DNA of 49,866 nt, taken from NCBI GenBank assembly GCA_016280975.1, contig JAEEHU010000021.1, positions 1-49,866 on the forward strand, in the 5' to 3' direction. Positions 38,945 through 47,797 of the stretch are shown here, in pieces. Source of the stretch: Acholeplasmatales bacterium (GTDB taxonomy: Bacteria; Bacillota_I; Bacilli_A; Acholeplasmatales; Anaeroplasmataceae). Positions within the stretch are counted from its first letter, which is position 1. Each line of letters starts with the position of its first letter. The notes under the pieces were generated by a model. That model made no database searches. It was not told the DNA's origin and saw only the letters and a program-made list of their open reading frames with translations. A program made the position numbers and the translations under genes.

Positions 38945-40769
38945 GGTATTCTCCCTCGTATCCCATAATATTTACTACTTCAAAACATTTAACTGGTTCC
39001 TTTTTGTTTTTAAACATTCTATCACCAGCATCTATAACCTCTACCCTATCCTTGATAACATCATAAACATCCTTAGAAATTAAAACCTGATTTCCAGATG
39101 CTGATGCTTCAATTCTAGATGCGGTATTAACTGTATCACCTATAGCTGTAAAGTCCATTCTAGTTTTAGAACCGATATTACCAATAACGGCATCACCATA
39201 ATGAACACCAACTCCGAATTCGAGCTTCTTATTATATTTTTCAAAAACTCTATCACAAATTGGCTTACCCTCTTTTACAATTCCATAGGCAGCACATACT
39301 GCTTTAAATATATAGTCATCTAAATCTACTGGTGCGTTAAATATAGCCATAACGCAGTCTCCAATAAATTTATCTACCATTCCACCATATTTAAATACCT
39401 GATTAGTTGACATCTCTAAGTATCCATTTAGGATATCAACAACATCCTCTGGATTTAATTCCTCACTCATCTTTGTAAATCCACGAATATCTACAAATAG
39501 ACAAGCAACATTTCTTTTTCTACCACCAAGTGCCATCGCATCTCTTTGCTTTTCAACTAATGCCTCTGCGACATCTGGTGAAATATAACGCTTAAATGTA
39601 CCTATTACTTCTTTCTTATGCTTATATTCGTTATAGTAGTGTAGGATTATTAATACTACAAACGCTACTGTTAAAACAATAAGTGGTAGTGTAATAAAGT
39701 AATATAGCTTAGCTGAATACATTATTAAAGATAAAATGAATTCTAAGCCAATTCCAAATAGGAATGCTACCATTCCTAAATAGAATATTAATGAAGTCAT
39801 TAAGAATGTTATAGCAAATGCTACAAATGTATTTATTAGAATATTTCCATATGCTGGCATATCCATATAAATTTCATTATTCATTAATGCCTCAATGATA
39901 TTACACTGTACCTCTACTCCAAACATCTCACCTATTGGAGAATTATAAATATCATTTGAAAGTCCTGTATCAACGGCACTTGCATAAGAACCAAATACTA
40001 CTATTTTTTCTCTAGTTCGAGAATAAGTTGAAGGATTACTTGAATCTCTAATTAAATCTGCCATTGAAATATAGCTAAACTTTGATGATACATTTTGAAC
40101 CTTGCCATCACCTGTATAATTTAATTCTGGCTTAGCATAATATTTAAAATAATATGCCTTATTCTCATCATAAGCCTTTAGCTCAATATTATTCTTATTT
40201 GCATATTCACTATAAATAGCATATGCAAGGCTATCATAATTTTTGCTTCTTAAATAAGTCTTTCTTACAGCCTCATCGCTATCTGTTTTAGCATCAACAT
40301 AACCTATAGCCTTAGAGCCCTCATAAATAGTATTTGATAGTCCATATGGGCTTTCAGTTCTACTCATACCATTTACACCTAAGATTACATTATGCTTAAG
40401 CATTGCGCTTTTTAAATTTGAATCGACTGTATCACAATCTCTTGCCTTATTAAAAATTACATCAAAGCCTATCGCATCAGGATGATATCCCTTTGTATCC
40501 CACATATTTAGGATATTAGCAAAATATCCTCTATATTCTACTGGATCATAGGCTCCATAATTTTCAATTGTTTCATCATCAATTCCAACAAGTAAAATCT
40601 CTGGTGCGGCATCTCCAACATGCTGATACATCGCATCATTTAATTTACTATCAACAATACCTAAAGGATTATAAAATGTAGCGATTATTGAAATAATAAG
40701 CATTAATAATGCAGCGACGCCTGAAAATATTAAATTTTTAAAGCTAAATCTAAATATCTTATTTTTCAT
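38937..40769 (-). CDS. CHASE2-domain class III adenylate/guanylate cyclase
   Basis: CHASE2-like PEILLVGIDDETIENYGAYDPVEYRGYFANIL; C-terminal TM cluster; cyclase ACLFVDIRGFTKMSE, GGMVDKFIGDCVMAIFNAP, DFTAIGDTVNTASRIE. Confidence 0.93.
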   Translation of the reverse strand: MKNKIFRFSFKNLIFSGVAALLMLIISIIATFYNPLGIVDSKLNDAMYQHVGDAAPEILLVGIDDETIENYGAYDPVEYRGYFANILNMWDTKGYHPDAIGFDVIFNKARDCDTVDSNLKSAMLKHNVILGVNGMSRTESPYGLSNTIYEGSKAIGYVDAKTDSDEAVRKTYLRSKNYDSLAYAIYSEYANKNNIELKAYDENKAYYFKYYAKPELNYTGDGKVQNVSSKFSYISMADLIRDSSNPSTYSRTREKIVVFGSYASAVDTGLSNDIYNSPIGEMFGVEVQCNIIEALMNNEIYMDMPAYGNILINTFVAFAITFLMTSLIFYLGMVAFLFGIGLEFILSLIMYSAKLYYFITLPLIVLTVAFVVLIILHYYNEYKHKKEVIGTFKRYISPDVAEALVEKQRDAMALGGRKRNVACLFVDIRGFTKMSEELNPEDVVDILNGYLEMSTNQVFKYGGMVDKFIGDCVMAIFNAPVDLDDYIFKAVCAAYGIVKEGKPICDRVFEKYNKKLEFGVGVHYGDAVIGNIGSKTRMDFTAIGDTVNTASRIEASASGNQVLISKDVYDVIKDRVEVIDAGDRMFKNKKEPVKCFEVVNIMGYEGEYHE

Positions 40770-40791
40770 AACTTTCCCTAATTACTTTTTC

Positions 40792-42225
40792 TTAACTTTT
40801 AAATTCTATGAATATTTCAACGAGTCTTTTATCAAGCTTACCTTCCTTATTAGCCATTTCATTTAAAATAGAAAGAGCTCTTTCGTTAGGCATTGGCTTT
40901 TTATAAGGTCTATCTGTTGAAACTAAGGATTCATAAATATCAACTATAGTAATGATTCTTACTAAAATTGATAAATCACTATCCTTTAGCTTATTTGGAT
41001 AGCCTGTACCATTTAAATATTCATGATGGCTTGCTGCAATATTTTTAACGTTACTGTATTTTTTACCAAATTTGATTTCCTTTAAAATCTCATTTGTATA
41101 AACAACATGCTTTTCAATTTCTAATCTTTCGGCTTGTGTTAATGTACCTCTTCTAATTAGTGCACACTCAAGCTCATTATCCTTTAGTATTTCAAGCTCA
41201 CCATAAGGAGTATCATATTTCTTATCCTTAATCTCATTTATAAAATTCAAATCATCATCAGATAAAAATGATGAATCATTTAATCTATTTATAAATGTGA
41301 TGATTTTATCTAAATATGATTTTTCCTTTTCATATTCATCCTTAGTGTATTTATTTTCCAAGTAATTATTTTTTATACAAGAATCAATTAGCTCATATCT
41401 TAAATTCATCATATCAATTGAACCTTCAAATCTTTTAGCCTTATTTAAAATCTCTAAAGGTACAATTAATTTACCAACATCATGTAGCATACAAGCTAGT
41501 ACTAATTCTTCTTTTTTATCCTTTGAAATGAAATAATAATTCTTTTCATTGATATAATCTACAAAGCTTGATGCAATGTTTGCTACATTTATTGTATGGA
41601 ATGCATTATATGGAGTTCTAGATTCAATTGCCTTTACCATGGCACTTACAAATGAATCTAATAATTCCTTAATGTTTTCATATAGTCTCATGTTATTAAG
41701 TAACACACTTGATAAAGAAGATAATGAATAAATAATTCTTTCCACTTCCTTTGAAAATGGAATTATCTTATCATTTTCAGTTGCGTTAATTAATTGCATT
41801 ACACCTAATACATTAGAATCTCTATCTAATAGTGGTAATACTAAAACTGATTCTGTGTGATAGTTATTAAGCTTATCATATTTCTTTGGACCCTCCCAAT
41901 TAAATATGCTATCCTTATAAACATCACTTACGTTTACTATCTTTTTAGTTCTAGCTGAGTAAGATGCGACACTTTGAGAATTAATATCAACTGGTGGTAA
42001 TTCTATTTTTTCATTTAGACCACCCTTTTTTATTCCCTTTGATTTTGTAATCATAAAGAAGAAATTTAATTTATCCTCATCTAAAAGATATAATGTTCCG
42101 CCATCTGCGTTTGATATTTCCATACCATCTTCTAATATTCTTGTTAATAGCTTTGTATAATCCTTTTCCTTAGTGATACTTTCAGTTATTTCAAGTATCC
42201 TTTCTAGATTTTCATTTAAAAGCAC
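40792..42225 (-). CDS. GAF domain plus HD-GYP-type phosphodiesterase
   Basis: GAF-like N-terminus (DGGTLYLLDEDKLNFFFM...LGVMQLINA); CMLHDVGKLIVPLEILNKAKRF and ASHHEYLNGTGYPNKL. Confidence 0.88.
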   Translation of the reverse strand: MLLNENLERILEITESITKEKDYTKLLTRILEDGMEISNADGGTLYLLDEDKLNFFFMITKSKGIKKGGLNEKIELPPVDINSQSVASYSARTKKIVNVSDVYKDSIFNWEGPKKYDKLNNYHTESVLVLPLLDRDSNVLGVMQLINATENDKIIPFSKEVERIIYSLSSLSSVLLNNMRLYENIKELLDSFVSAMVKAIESRTPYNAFHTINVANIASSFVDYINEKNYYFISKDKKEELVLACMLHDVGKLIVPLEILNKAKRFEGSIDMMNLRYELIDSCIKNNYLENKYTKDEYEKEKSYLDKIITFINRLNDSSFLSDDDLNFINEIKDKKYDTPYGELEILKDNELECALIRRGTLTQAERLEIEKHVVYTNEILKEIKFGKKYSNVKNIAASHHEYLNGTGYPNKLKDSDLSILVRIITIVDIYESLVSTDRPYKKPMPNERALSILNEMANKEGKLDKRLVEIFIEFKS

Positions 42226-42986
42226 TTGAAATCACTACCTTTCAAATAATTAATTGAATTAACTACCTTATCATAATCTCTAATCTCAATTAATATTGAT
42301 GTATCATCAGGTAATTTATTTATAAGCTTATAAGCATTTTTATAATCGATTATACCCTTACCTAATTCCATATGAGAATCAACTATCTTATCGTTATCAT
42401 TGATATGAATATGCCTAATATACTTAGAAAGCTTATTAAACCATTCCTCAATTGGAACAGGTGATATAGATGCGTGAGCAATATCAAGACATACTCCAAT
42501 TCTTTCATCATTTATTTCATTCATTAAACGAGCAAGTAGATCTGGGGCTAAATCAAACATATTCTCAACATATATTTCTAAGCCCTTATATTCACTTGCT
42601 AATTTTAAGAACAATTCCTTATGAACCTTAACCCAGTTATCCTGATATACTTTATCCTTCATCCAAGTTATATAATTTGTATGGAATACTACTCCCTTAC
42701 AATTAAGCTTTAAAGCAATATCAAGTGATGATCTTACTCTTTCTAATGATACTTCCTTTATTTTTTTATCCACTGAATCAAGAGTAATATCATAAAATAC
42801 TCCATGAAGTGTATCACCTTTTCTTTTTAAGCTTTGATATTTTGAAATAGTATCATTTAATTTCTCATTATTATCAAGTAAATTAGGATCAAAAAAGTCA
42901 TTGTATTCAAAGCCTAAATTATAATCACTTGCAAGCTTTAAATACTTATCTAATTCACTTAAATTTGGAATGACATAATACTTCAT
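42216..42986 (-). CDS. Sugar phosphate isomerase/epimerase-like TIM-barrel protein
   Basis: GVVFHTNY, IYVENMFDLAPDLLARLM, IGVCLDIAHASIS, HIHINDND, ELGKGIIDY. Start moved to 42986 (GGAGG-N6-ATG). Confidence 0.8.
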   Translation of the reverse strand: MKYYVIPNLSELDKYLKLASDYNLGFEYNDFFDPNLLDNNEKLNDTISKYQSLKRKGDTLHGVFYDITLDSVDKKIKEVSLERVRSSLDIALKLNCKGVVFHTNYITWMKDKVYQDNWVKVHKELFLKLASEYKGLEIYVENMFDLAPDLLARLMNEINDERIGVCLDIAHASISPVPIEEWFNKLSKYIRHIHINDNDKIVDSHMELGKGIIDYKNAYKLINKLPDDTSILIEIRDYDKVVNSINYLKGSDFKCF

Positions 42987-43021
42987 ATATATCCTCCTCA
43001 TAGAAAACAAAACATAGTATT

Positions 43022-43049
43022 ATTATAACATAATAATAAATATTATCAA
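43022..43049 (-). promoter_or_regulatory. Putative promoter of the five-gene signalling operon: TTGATA - 16 bp - TATAAT
   Basis: -35 at 43044-43049, -10 at 43022-43027, preceded by TG in the spacer. Confidence 0.5.
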
Positions 43050-43100
43050 TAATATGAACTATCCTTAGAGAATATAATTAAAAAACTGAATAAAAAACAC

Positions 43101-43144
43101 AAAAAAAGCTTTAGATTGATATAAAAATCAAAATAAAGCTTTTA
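43101..43144 (-). terminator. Rho-independent terminator of the metal ABC operon
   Basis: Minus strand AAAAGCTTTATTTTGATTTTTATATCAATCTAAAGCTTTTTTT. Confidence 0.75.
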
Positions 43145-43957
43145 TCTTTTTGTTATTTTTCCTATTAGTACCATTACTAAAAGTACTATTAAATTTACTA
43201 CTACTATTGTTGAACCAATTGGCCAGTCAACATACCAGTTAATTATTATTCCTGTTAGGAAGCATAATACAGATATAACTACGCTACCAATAACAACACT
43301 CTTATAGGTTTTAAATACCTGACGAGCTGAAATAGTTGGGAATATTATTAAGCTTGATATTAATAACGCACCCGTTAATTTCATACCTAAAACAACAGTT
43401 ATTGAGCATAGAATTGAAATTATAATATTATATATTCCAGTTCTACTTCCGTTTGATTTTAAGAAGTTTTCATCAAATGTTATCGCAAATATTCTGTTAT
43501 AGAATAATACGAATATTAATATTACAAAGAATGAAATAGAAACACTTAATATCATTTCTGTGGTTGTAATACCATAGATACTACCATATAGATATGATTC
43601 AATATCAATGTTAGTACCAGTTGAGTGAATTACAATATAACCAATAGCTAGTGATGATGATGCGATTAAAGCTATCGCACTATCACCATGTATTTTTGAT
43701 TTTTCTGTTAGCTTTAAAATCAAAAATGAGGATAGTATAACTATTGGCGTAGAAAATAGGATTGGTGCCCAATTTAAGGATACAGCTATTGCCATCGCAC
43801 CGAAGGCAACGTGAGATAGACCATCTCCTATCATTGAGTTCTTCTTTAATACCATAGTTACACCAAGTAAGGATGCACAAATAGAAATAGATATACCAAC
43901 AATTAAAGCATAAACGATGAACTGATAATTAAACATATCAAAAACACTAAGAATCAT
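43142..43957 (-). CDS. Zn/Mn-type metal ABC transporter permease
   Basis: Multi-TM ORF; MVLKKNSMIGDGLSHVAFGAMAIAV is typical of ABC-3 permeases. Confidence 0.9.
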   Translation of the reverse strand: MILSVFDMFNYQFIVYALIVGISISICASLLGVTMVLKKNSMIGDGLSHVAFGAMAIAVSLNWAPILFSTPIVILSSFLILKLTEKSKIHGDSAIALIASSSLAIGYIVIHSTGTNIDIESYLYGSIYGITTTEMILSVSISFFVILIFVLFYNRIFAITFDENFLKSNGSRTGIYNIIISILCSITVVLGMKLTGALLISSLIIFPTISARQVFKTYKSVVIGSVVISVLCFLTGIIINWYVDWPIGSTIVVVNLIVLLVMVLIGKITKR

Positions 43958-44630
43958 ATCCGTTCATCTCCAAATATTCATCTGTTGATGTAAAGCTATA
44001 TCCATCAACTCTTAATGATAATACCTTATTTCCAATTAATGAATCATTATCAATATCATGAGTAATCATAATAATTGCGATACTATGTCCTTCGTTTAAA
44101 TGCTTTAATGTTGTATAAAATTCACTTCTTGATTTTTGATCAAGATTATTTGATGGCTCATCAAGTATAAGTAAATTTGATGATGCGGCTAAGGCTCTTG
44201 CAAGTAGCACCTTCTGTCTTTGACCACCAGATAATTCATTGAAATTCTTATGCTCTAAATCCTTAATTCTTAAGGTTTCAAGTACCTCTTTTAATCTTTC
44301 CTTATCCTTCTTATTATAAAATGGTCTAAATCCCATTTTATTAATCATTCCTGATAAAATAACCTCTTTAACTGATGCTGGAAAGTTAGGATCAACCTTA
44401 GTTTCTTGTGGCATGTAGCCTATTTGGTTTTTCTTAATCTCAAGAAACTCAATATCGCCACTTATTGGCTTAATTAAGCCTAAAATGCCTTTGATTAAAG
44501 TTGACTTTCCAACACCATTTGATCCAACTACTAATATGAAATCATTTTTTGAAACGCTAAATGATATATCATTTATTACGACATCCTTATCGTAACCAAG
44601 TGATACATTATTAACATTAATAAGTGGCAT
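43947..44630 (-). CDS. Metal ABC transporter ATP-binding protein
   Basis: VGSNGVGKSTLIKGILG, MPQETKVDPNFPASVKEVILSG, LSGGQRQKVLLARAL, LLILDEPSNNLD. Confidence 0.93.
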   Translation of the reverse strand: MPLINVNNVSLGYDKDVVINDISFSVSKNDFILVVGSNGVGKSTLIKGILGLIKPISGDIEFLEIKKNQIGYMPQETKVDPNFPASVKEVILSGMINKMGFRPFYNKKDKERLKEVLETLRIKDLEHKNFNELSGGQRQKVLLARALAASSNLLILDEPSNNLDQKSRSEFYTTLKHLNEGHSIAIIMITHDIDNDSLIGNKVLSLRVDGYSFTSTDEYLEMNGYDS

Positions 44631-44640
44631 AAAATCACTC

Positions 44641-45621
44641 CTACTCTAATAATAATCTTAAGCTTGCTAAATTTGCTCTCATGTAATCTAAATAAGATTT
44701 TTTACTGTTAAAATCCTCAACTGATACATTATGCATTGAATAGAATGTTAGAACCTGTGGTTCTTCTCCACTATATCTTCCTGCATTAATATCATCTCTA
44801 ATAACACTTAATATAGTATTTGCATTTCTCTTATCTGATAATTCAATTACGAATATGTATTTTGAATTATTTTCTTCTACTTTAGATGCTAGGCTCATAA
44901 TAGAATTTCTTGATGCCTCAATTTGAGTTGAGCAACCCTTGAAGCACGCATCATATGATAGACCATATCTATTAACAAAATATAAAAGTGGGAATCTATC
45001 TGCGAATATCATAGTCTTCTTTTGCTTTGAATTACATAATCCTATAATTTGTTGATCTACCTCTCTTAGGCCTACTTGATATGAAGCACTATTATTTTCA
45101 AATGCGCTTTGATAATCTGGATAAATAACCTTTAATTCAGTAGTTATGGCATTAAGAATAATTAAAGCATTATCAATATCATTCCATACATGCTCATCAT
45201 ATCCTTCCTCTATGTCTTCTTCCTCATCGGCTGATGCTGGGTCTTCCTCGTTAACTAATAAACCATTATTGTTTTCTAAGACAGTAAACATATTAATTAC
45301 TTTAGTCTTACTATAATCAATCTTTGGTAATATTGATTTTTCAACCCATTGGCTATCTGACTCACCACCAACATAAATAAATAATTTACATGATAGGATA
45401 TCTCTAATATCCTTTGATGATGGATCATATCCATGAACCTTACTACCTGGCTTTAATAGCATTGAATATGAAATATCCTCAACATCCTTAGTTACTTCTC
45501 TTACGAAATCATATCCAACATAATTTGTTGCTATAATGTCGGCACCCTTTTCCTCACTACAACTTGCTAGGACTAATAATGAAATTAATCCTAATAAAAT
45601 AAGTTTTAATTTTTTTAACAT
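44641..45621 (-). CDS. ZnuA/AdcA-like metal-binding lipoprotein
   Basis: Lipobox LVLASCS; KPGSKVHGYDPSSKDI, acidic loop then DEHVWND, FADRFPLLYFVNRYGLSYDACFKGCSTQIEAS. Confidence 0.88.
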   Translation of the reverse strand: MLKKLKLILLGLISLLVLASCSEEKGADIIATNYVGYDFVREVTKDVEDISYSMLLKPGSKVHGYDPSSKDIRDILSCKLFIYVGGESDSQWVEKSILPKIDYSKTKVINMFTVLENNNGLLVNEEDPASADEEEDIEEGYDEHVWNDIDNALIILNAITTELKVIYPDYQSAFENNSASYQVGLREVDQQIIGLCNSKQKKTMIFADRFPLLYFVNRYGLSYDACFKGCSTQIEASRNSIMSLASKVEENNSKYIFVIELSDKRNANTILSVIRDDINAGRYSGEEPQVLTFYSMHNVSVEDFNSKKSYLDYMRANLASLRLLLE

Positions 45622-45626
45622 TCTCC

Positions 45627-46046
45627 CTATACCTCTATCGAAATAAATTTGCGATTACAATCATTACATACTCCTGTAATATAAGTATTTTGAGGTTCTA
45701 CTGTAAAGAATAGTTTCTTTTGAATCATCCTTAAGAATTCATTTGTCTCAATAGTTCCTAAATGAACCATTCTTCCACATTTCTTACATTCAAAATGAAA
45801 GTGCGCAAGACAATTAGTATTTTCAATGTATTGATATGTTGCATAATTCTTATCATTTGATTGATGCTTTAAAAGCTCTCCTGATTCTACTAATTTATCA
45901 ACATTTCTATAAATTGTTGCTAAATTAATATCATAGCCTTCATTTTTAATATGCTCATACATATCCTTACAGCTAAATCTTTTATTCTTATGCTCTGATA
46001 AAAATTTTAAGATATACTCTCTTGGCTTTGTGCTATAATTTGTCAT
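45627..46046 (-). CDS. Fur-family metalloregulator (Zur/PerR-like)
   Basis: REYILKFLSEHKNKRFSCKDMYEHI...INLATIYRNVDKLVESGEL; CKKCG and CNDC motifs. Start moved to MTNYSTK (AGAGG upstream). Confidence 0.88.
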   Translation of the reverse strand: MTNYSTKPREYILKFLSEHKNKRFSCKDMYEHIKNEGYDINLATIYRNVDKLVESGELLKHQSNDKNYATYQYIENTNCLAHFHFECKKCGRMVHLGTIETNEFLRMIQKKLFFTVEPQNTYITGVCNDCNRKFISIEV

Positions 46047-46078
46047 TCTAAAACCTCTTTTGCAAATCATTCGCAAAT

Positions 46079-46106
46079 ATTATAACTCAAATATTTTTTA
46101 TGTCAA
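46079..46106 (-). promoter_or_regulatory. Promoter of the Fur-metal ABC operon: TTGACA - 16 bp - TATAAT
   Basis: -35 at 46101-46106, -10 at 46079-46084. Confidence 0.7.
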
Positions 46107-46127
46107 TATAAATAATCTCAAATAAAA

Positions 46128-46157
46128 TAAAAAAGGTTGCCATTAGACAACCCTTAA
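46128..46157 (-). terminator. Rho-independent terminator of the hydrogenase gene
   Basis: Minus strand AAGGGTTGTCTAATGGCAACCTTTTTTATTTT. Confidence 0.75.
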
Positions 46158-46160
46158 ATA

Positions 46161-47666
46161 CTACTTCTTTAAATGAGTAATTTCTTCTTTATATTTAGAA
46201 TCGCAACAATTCTTTAATGTAGCTTCCTTTTGAGATACACCAACTAATGCCTTAGTCTTTGTAGGAGCATTAATTGTACCTGCACCTGATACACATCCAT
46301 AAGGACATGCCATACCCTCAAGTAGATATCCATCATACTTACCTTGCTTTGCAAGCTCAAGCATTTTCTTACAGTTAGATAAGCCTTGAGCAGATTGAAC
46401 CTTAACTTCCTTATCAGGATCAATTCTCTTAATTACATCAACAACAGCTTGAGCAACTCCACCAGCAACAGCGAATCCTCTACCATCTGATGATGTTTCA
46501 TTCTTTAATTCATCTTGAGTAAGCTTTGAGAAGTCTACATTCTTAGCTTCAAACATACCCATTAATTCCTCAAATGTTAATACGAAGTCAACATCTGATC
46601 TAACCTTTTTTCTTGAAGCTTCTAGCTTCTTAGATGCACATGGTCCAATAAATACAATCTTAGCATTTGGATGATTCTTCTTAACTAATCTTGCAGTTAA
46701 TACCATTGGTGTCATTGTCATTGAAATGTTTTCCTTAAATTCAGGGAATTCATTCTTAGCCATAACTGACCAGCTTGGACAACAAGATGTACCCATAAAC
46801 TTTAATTTAGATGGTACATTTTCTAAGAAATCATGTGCTTCATCAATAGCACATAGGTCAGCTCCAATTGATACTTCAACAACATCCTTAAAGCCTAGTT
46901 CTGCTAAAGCACTTCTAACAGTCTTTAGAGTAACCTTTGGTCCAAATTGACCAATGAAGGCAGGTGCCATTAAAGCATATACCTCAAAGTCATTCTTAAT
47001 TGCTTGAATAACTTGGAAAATTTGTGATTTATCAGCTATTGCACCAAATGGACAATTAACGATACATTGACCACAGGCAACACACTTATCATAATTGATC
47101 TTTGCTTTTCCATTTTCATCTGATTCAATTGCGTTAACTCCACAAGCCTTAGCACATGGACGCTCTCTATGTACTATAGCGTTATATGGACATACGTCTC
47201 TACATTTACCACAGTGAATACATAATGATTGATCAATATGTGATTTACCATTTACAATTTTAATTGCGCCCTTAGGACATACGTTAGCACAAGGATTTGC
47301 AAGACATCCAACACATACATCAGTTACATGGTATGATTCAGTTGGACATGCATTACAAGCAAATTCAATAACGTTAATTAGAGGTGGCTCATAATATTTT
47401 TCAGGCTTAATTGCCTCTTCAATACCCTTTGAAATTGGATTGTGCTCATCTGGTGATCTACGAGATAGACCTAAGGCAAGTCTAATTCTTTCACCTGCGA
47501 TAGCTCTTTCTAGGAAAATAGAATCACGATAAACTGGTTCACCTCTAAATAATTCATAAGGTATTTCATCAACTCTAGAATAATCTCCACCTTCATATCC
47601 TAGCTTTGCTACTTCCTTAAATATTTGTCTTCTTATCTTTATTAATGATGCATATGAATCAATCAT
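46161..47666 (-). CDS. [FeFe] hydrogenase, group B-like, with N-terminal ferredoxin-type clusters
   Basis: CxxCxxxC[PK] clusters (CIHCGKCRDVCP, CVACGQCIVNCP); H-cluster motifs TSCCPSW, GPCASKKLEA, EGMACPYGCVSGAG; N-terminus FRGEPVYRDSIFLERAIAGERIRLALGL. Confidence 0.88.
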   Translation of the reverse strand: MIDSYASLIKIRRQIFKEVAKLGYEGGDYSRVDEIPYELFRGEPVYRDSIFLERAIAGERIRLALGLSRRSPDEHNPISKGIEEAIKPEKYYEPPLINVIEFACNACPTESYHVTDVCVGCLANPCANVCPKGAIKIVNGKSHIDQSLCIHCGKCRDVCPYNAIVHRERPCAKACGVNAIESDENGKAKINYDKCVACGQCIVNCPFGAIADKSQIFQVIQAIKNDFEVYALMAPAFIGQFGPKVTLKTVRSALAELGFKDVVEVSIGADLCAIDEAHDFLENVPSKLKFMGTSCCPSWSVMAKNEFPEFKENISMTMTPMVLTARLVKKNHPNAKIVFIGPCASKKLEASRKKVRSDVDFVLTFEELMGMFEAKNVDFSKLTQDELKNETSSDGRGFAVAGGVAQAVVDVIKRIDPDKEVKVQSAQGLSNCKKMLELAKQGKYDGYLLEGMACPYGCVSGAGTINAPTKTKALVGVSQKEATLKNCCDSKYKEEITHLKK

Positions 47667-47761
47667 ATTTTATCCCCTTTTTTCTTTCTTTTTAAAATTC
47701 CAACTAATTATATTATAAAATATTTTTATCTTCAATAATAGTGAAACGCTATCAATAATTA

Positions 47762-47786
47762 AAAAAGGCTTTGATAAGCCTTATTT
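47762..47786 (-). terminator. Rho-independent terminator
   Basis: Minus strand AAGGCTTATCAAAGCCTTTTTTAATT. Confidence 0.75.
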
Positions 47787-47797
47787 TTAATACTCAA

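Noticed and set aside
43683-43880. Minus-strand ORF of 65 aa inside the ABC permease
   Set aside because: Alternate frame within an assigned gene.
46726-46950. Plus-strand ORF of 74 aa
   Set aside because: Antisense shadow of the hydrogenase.
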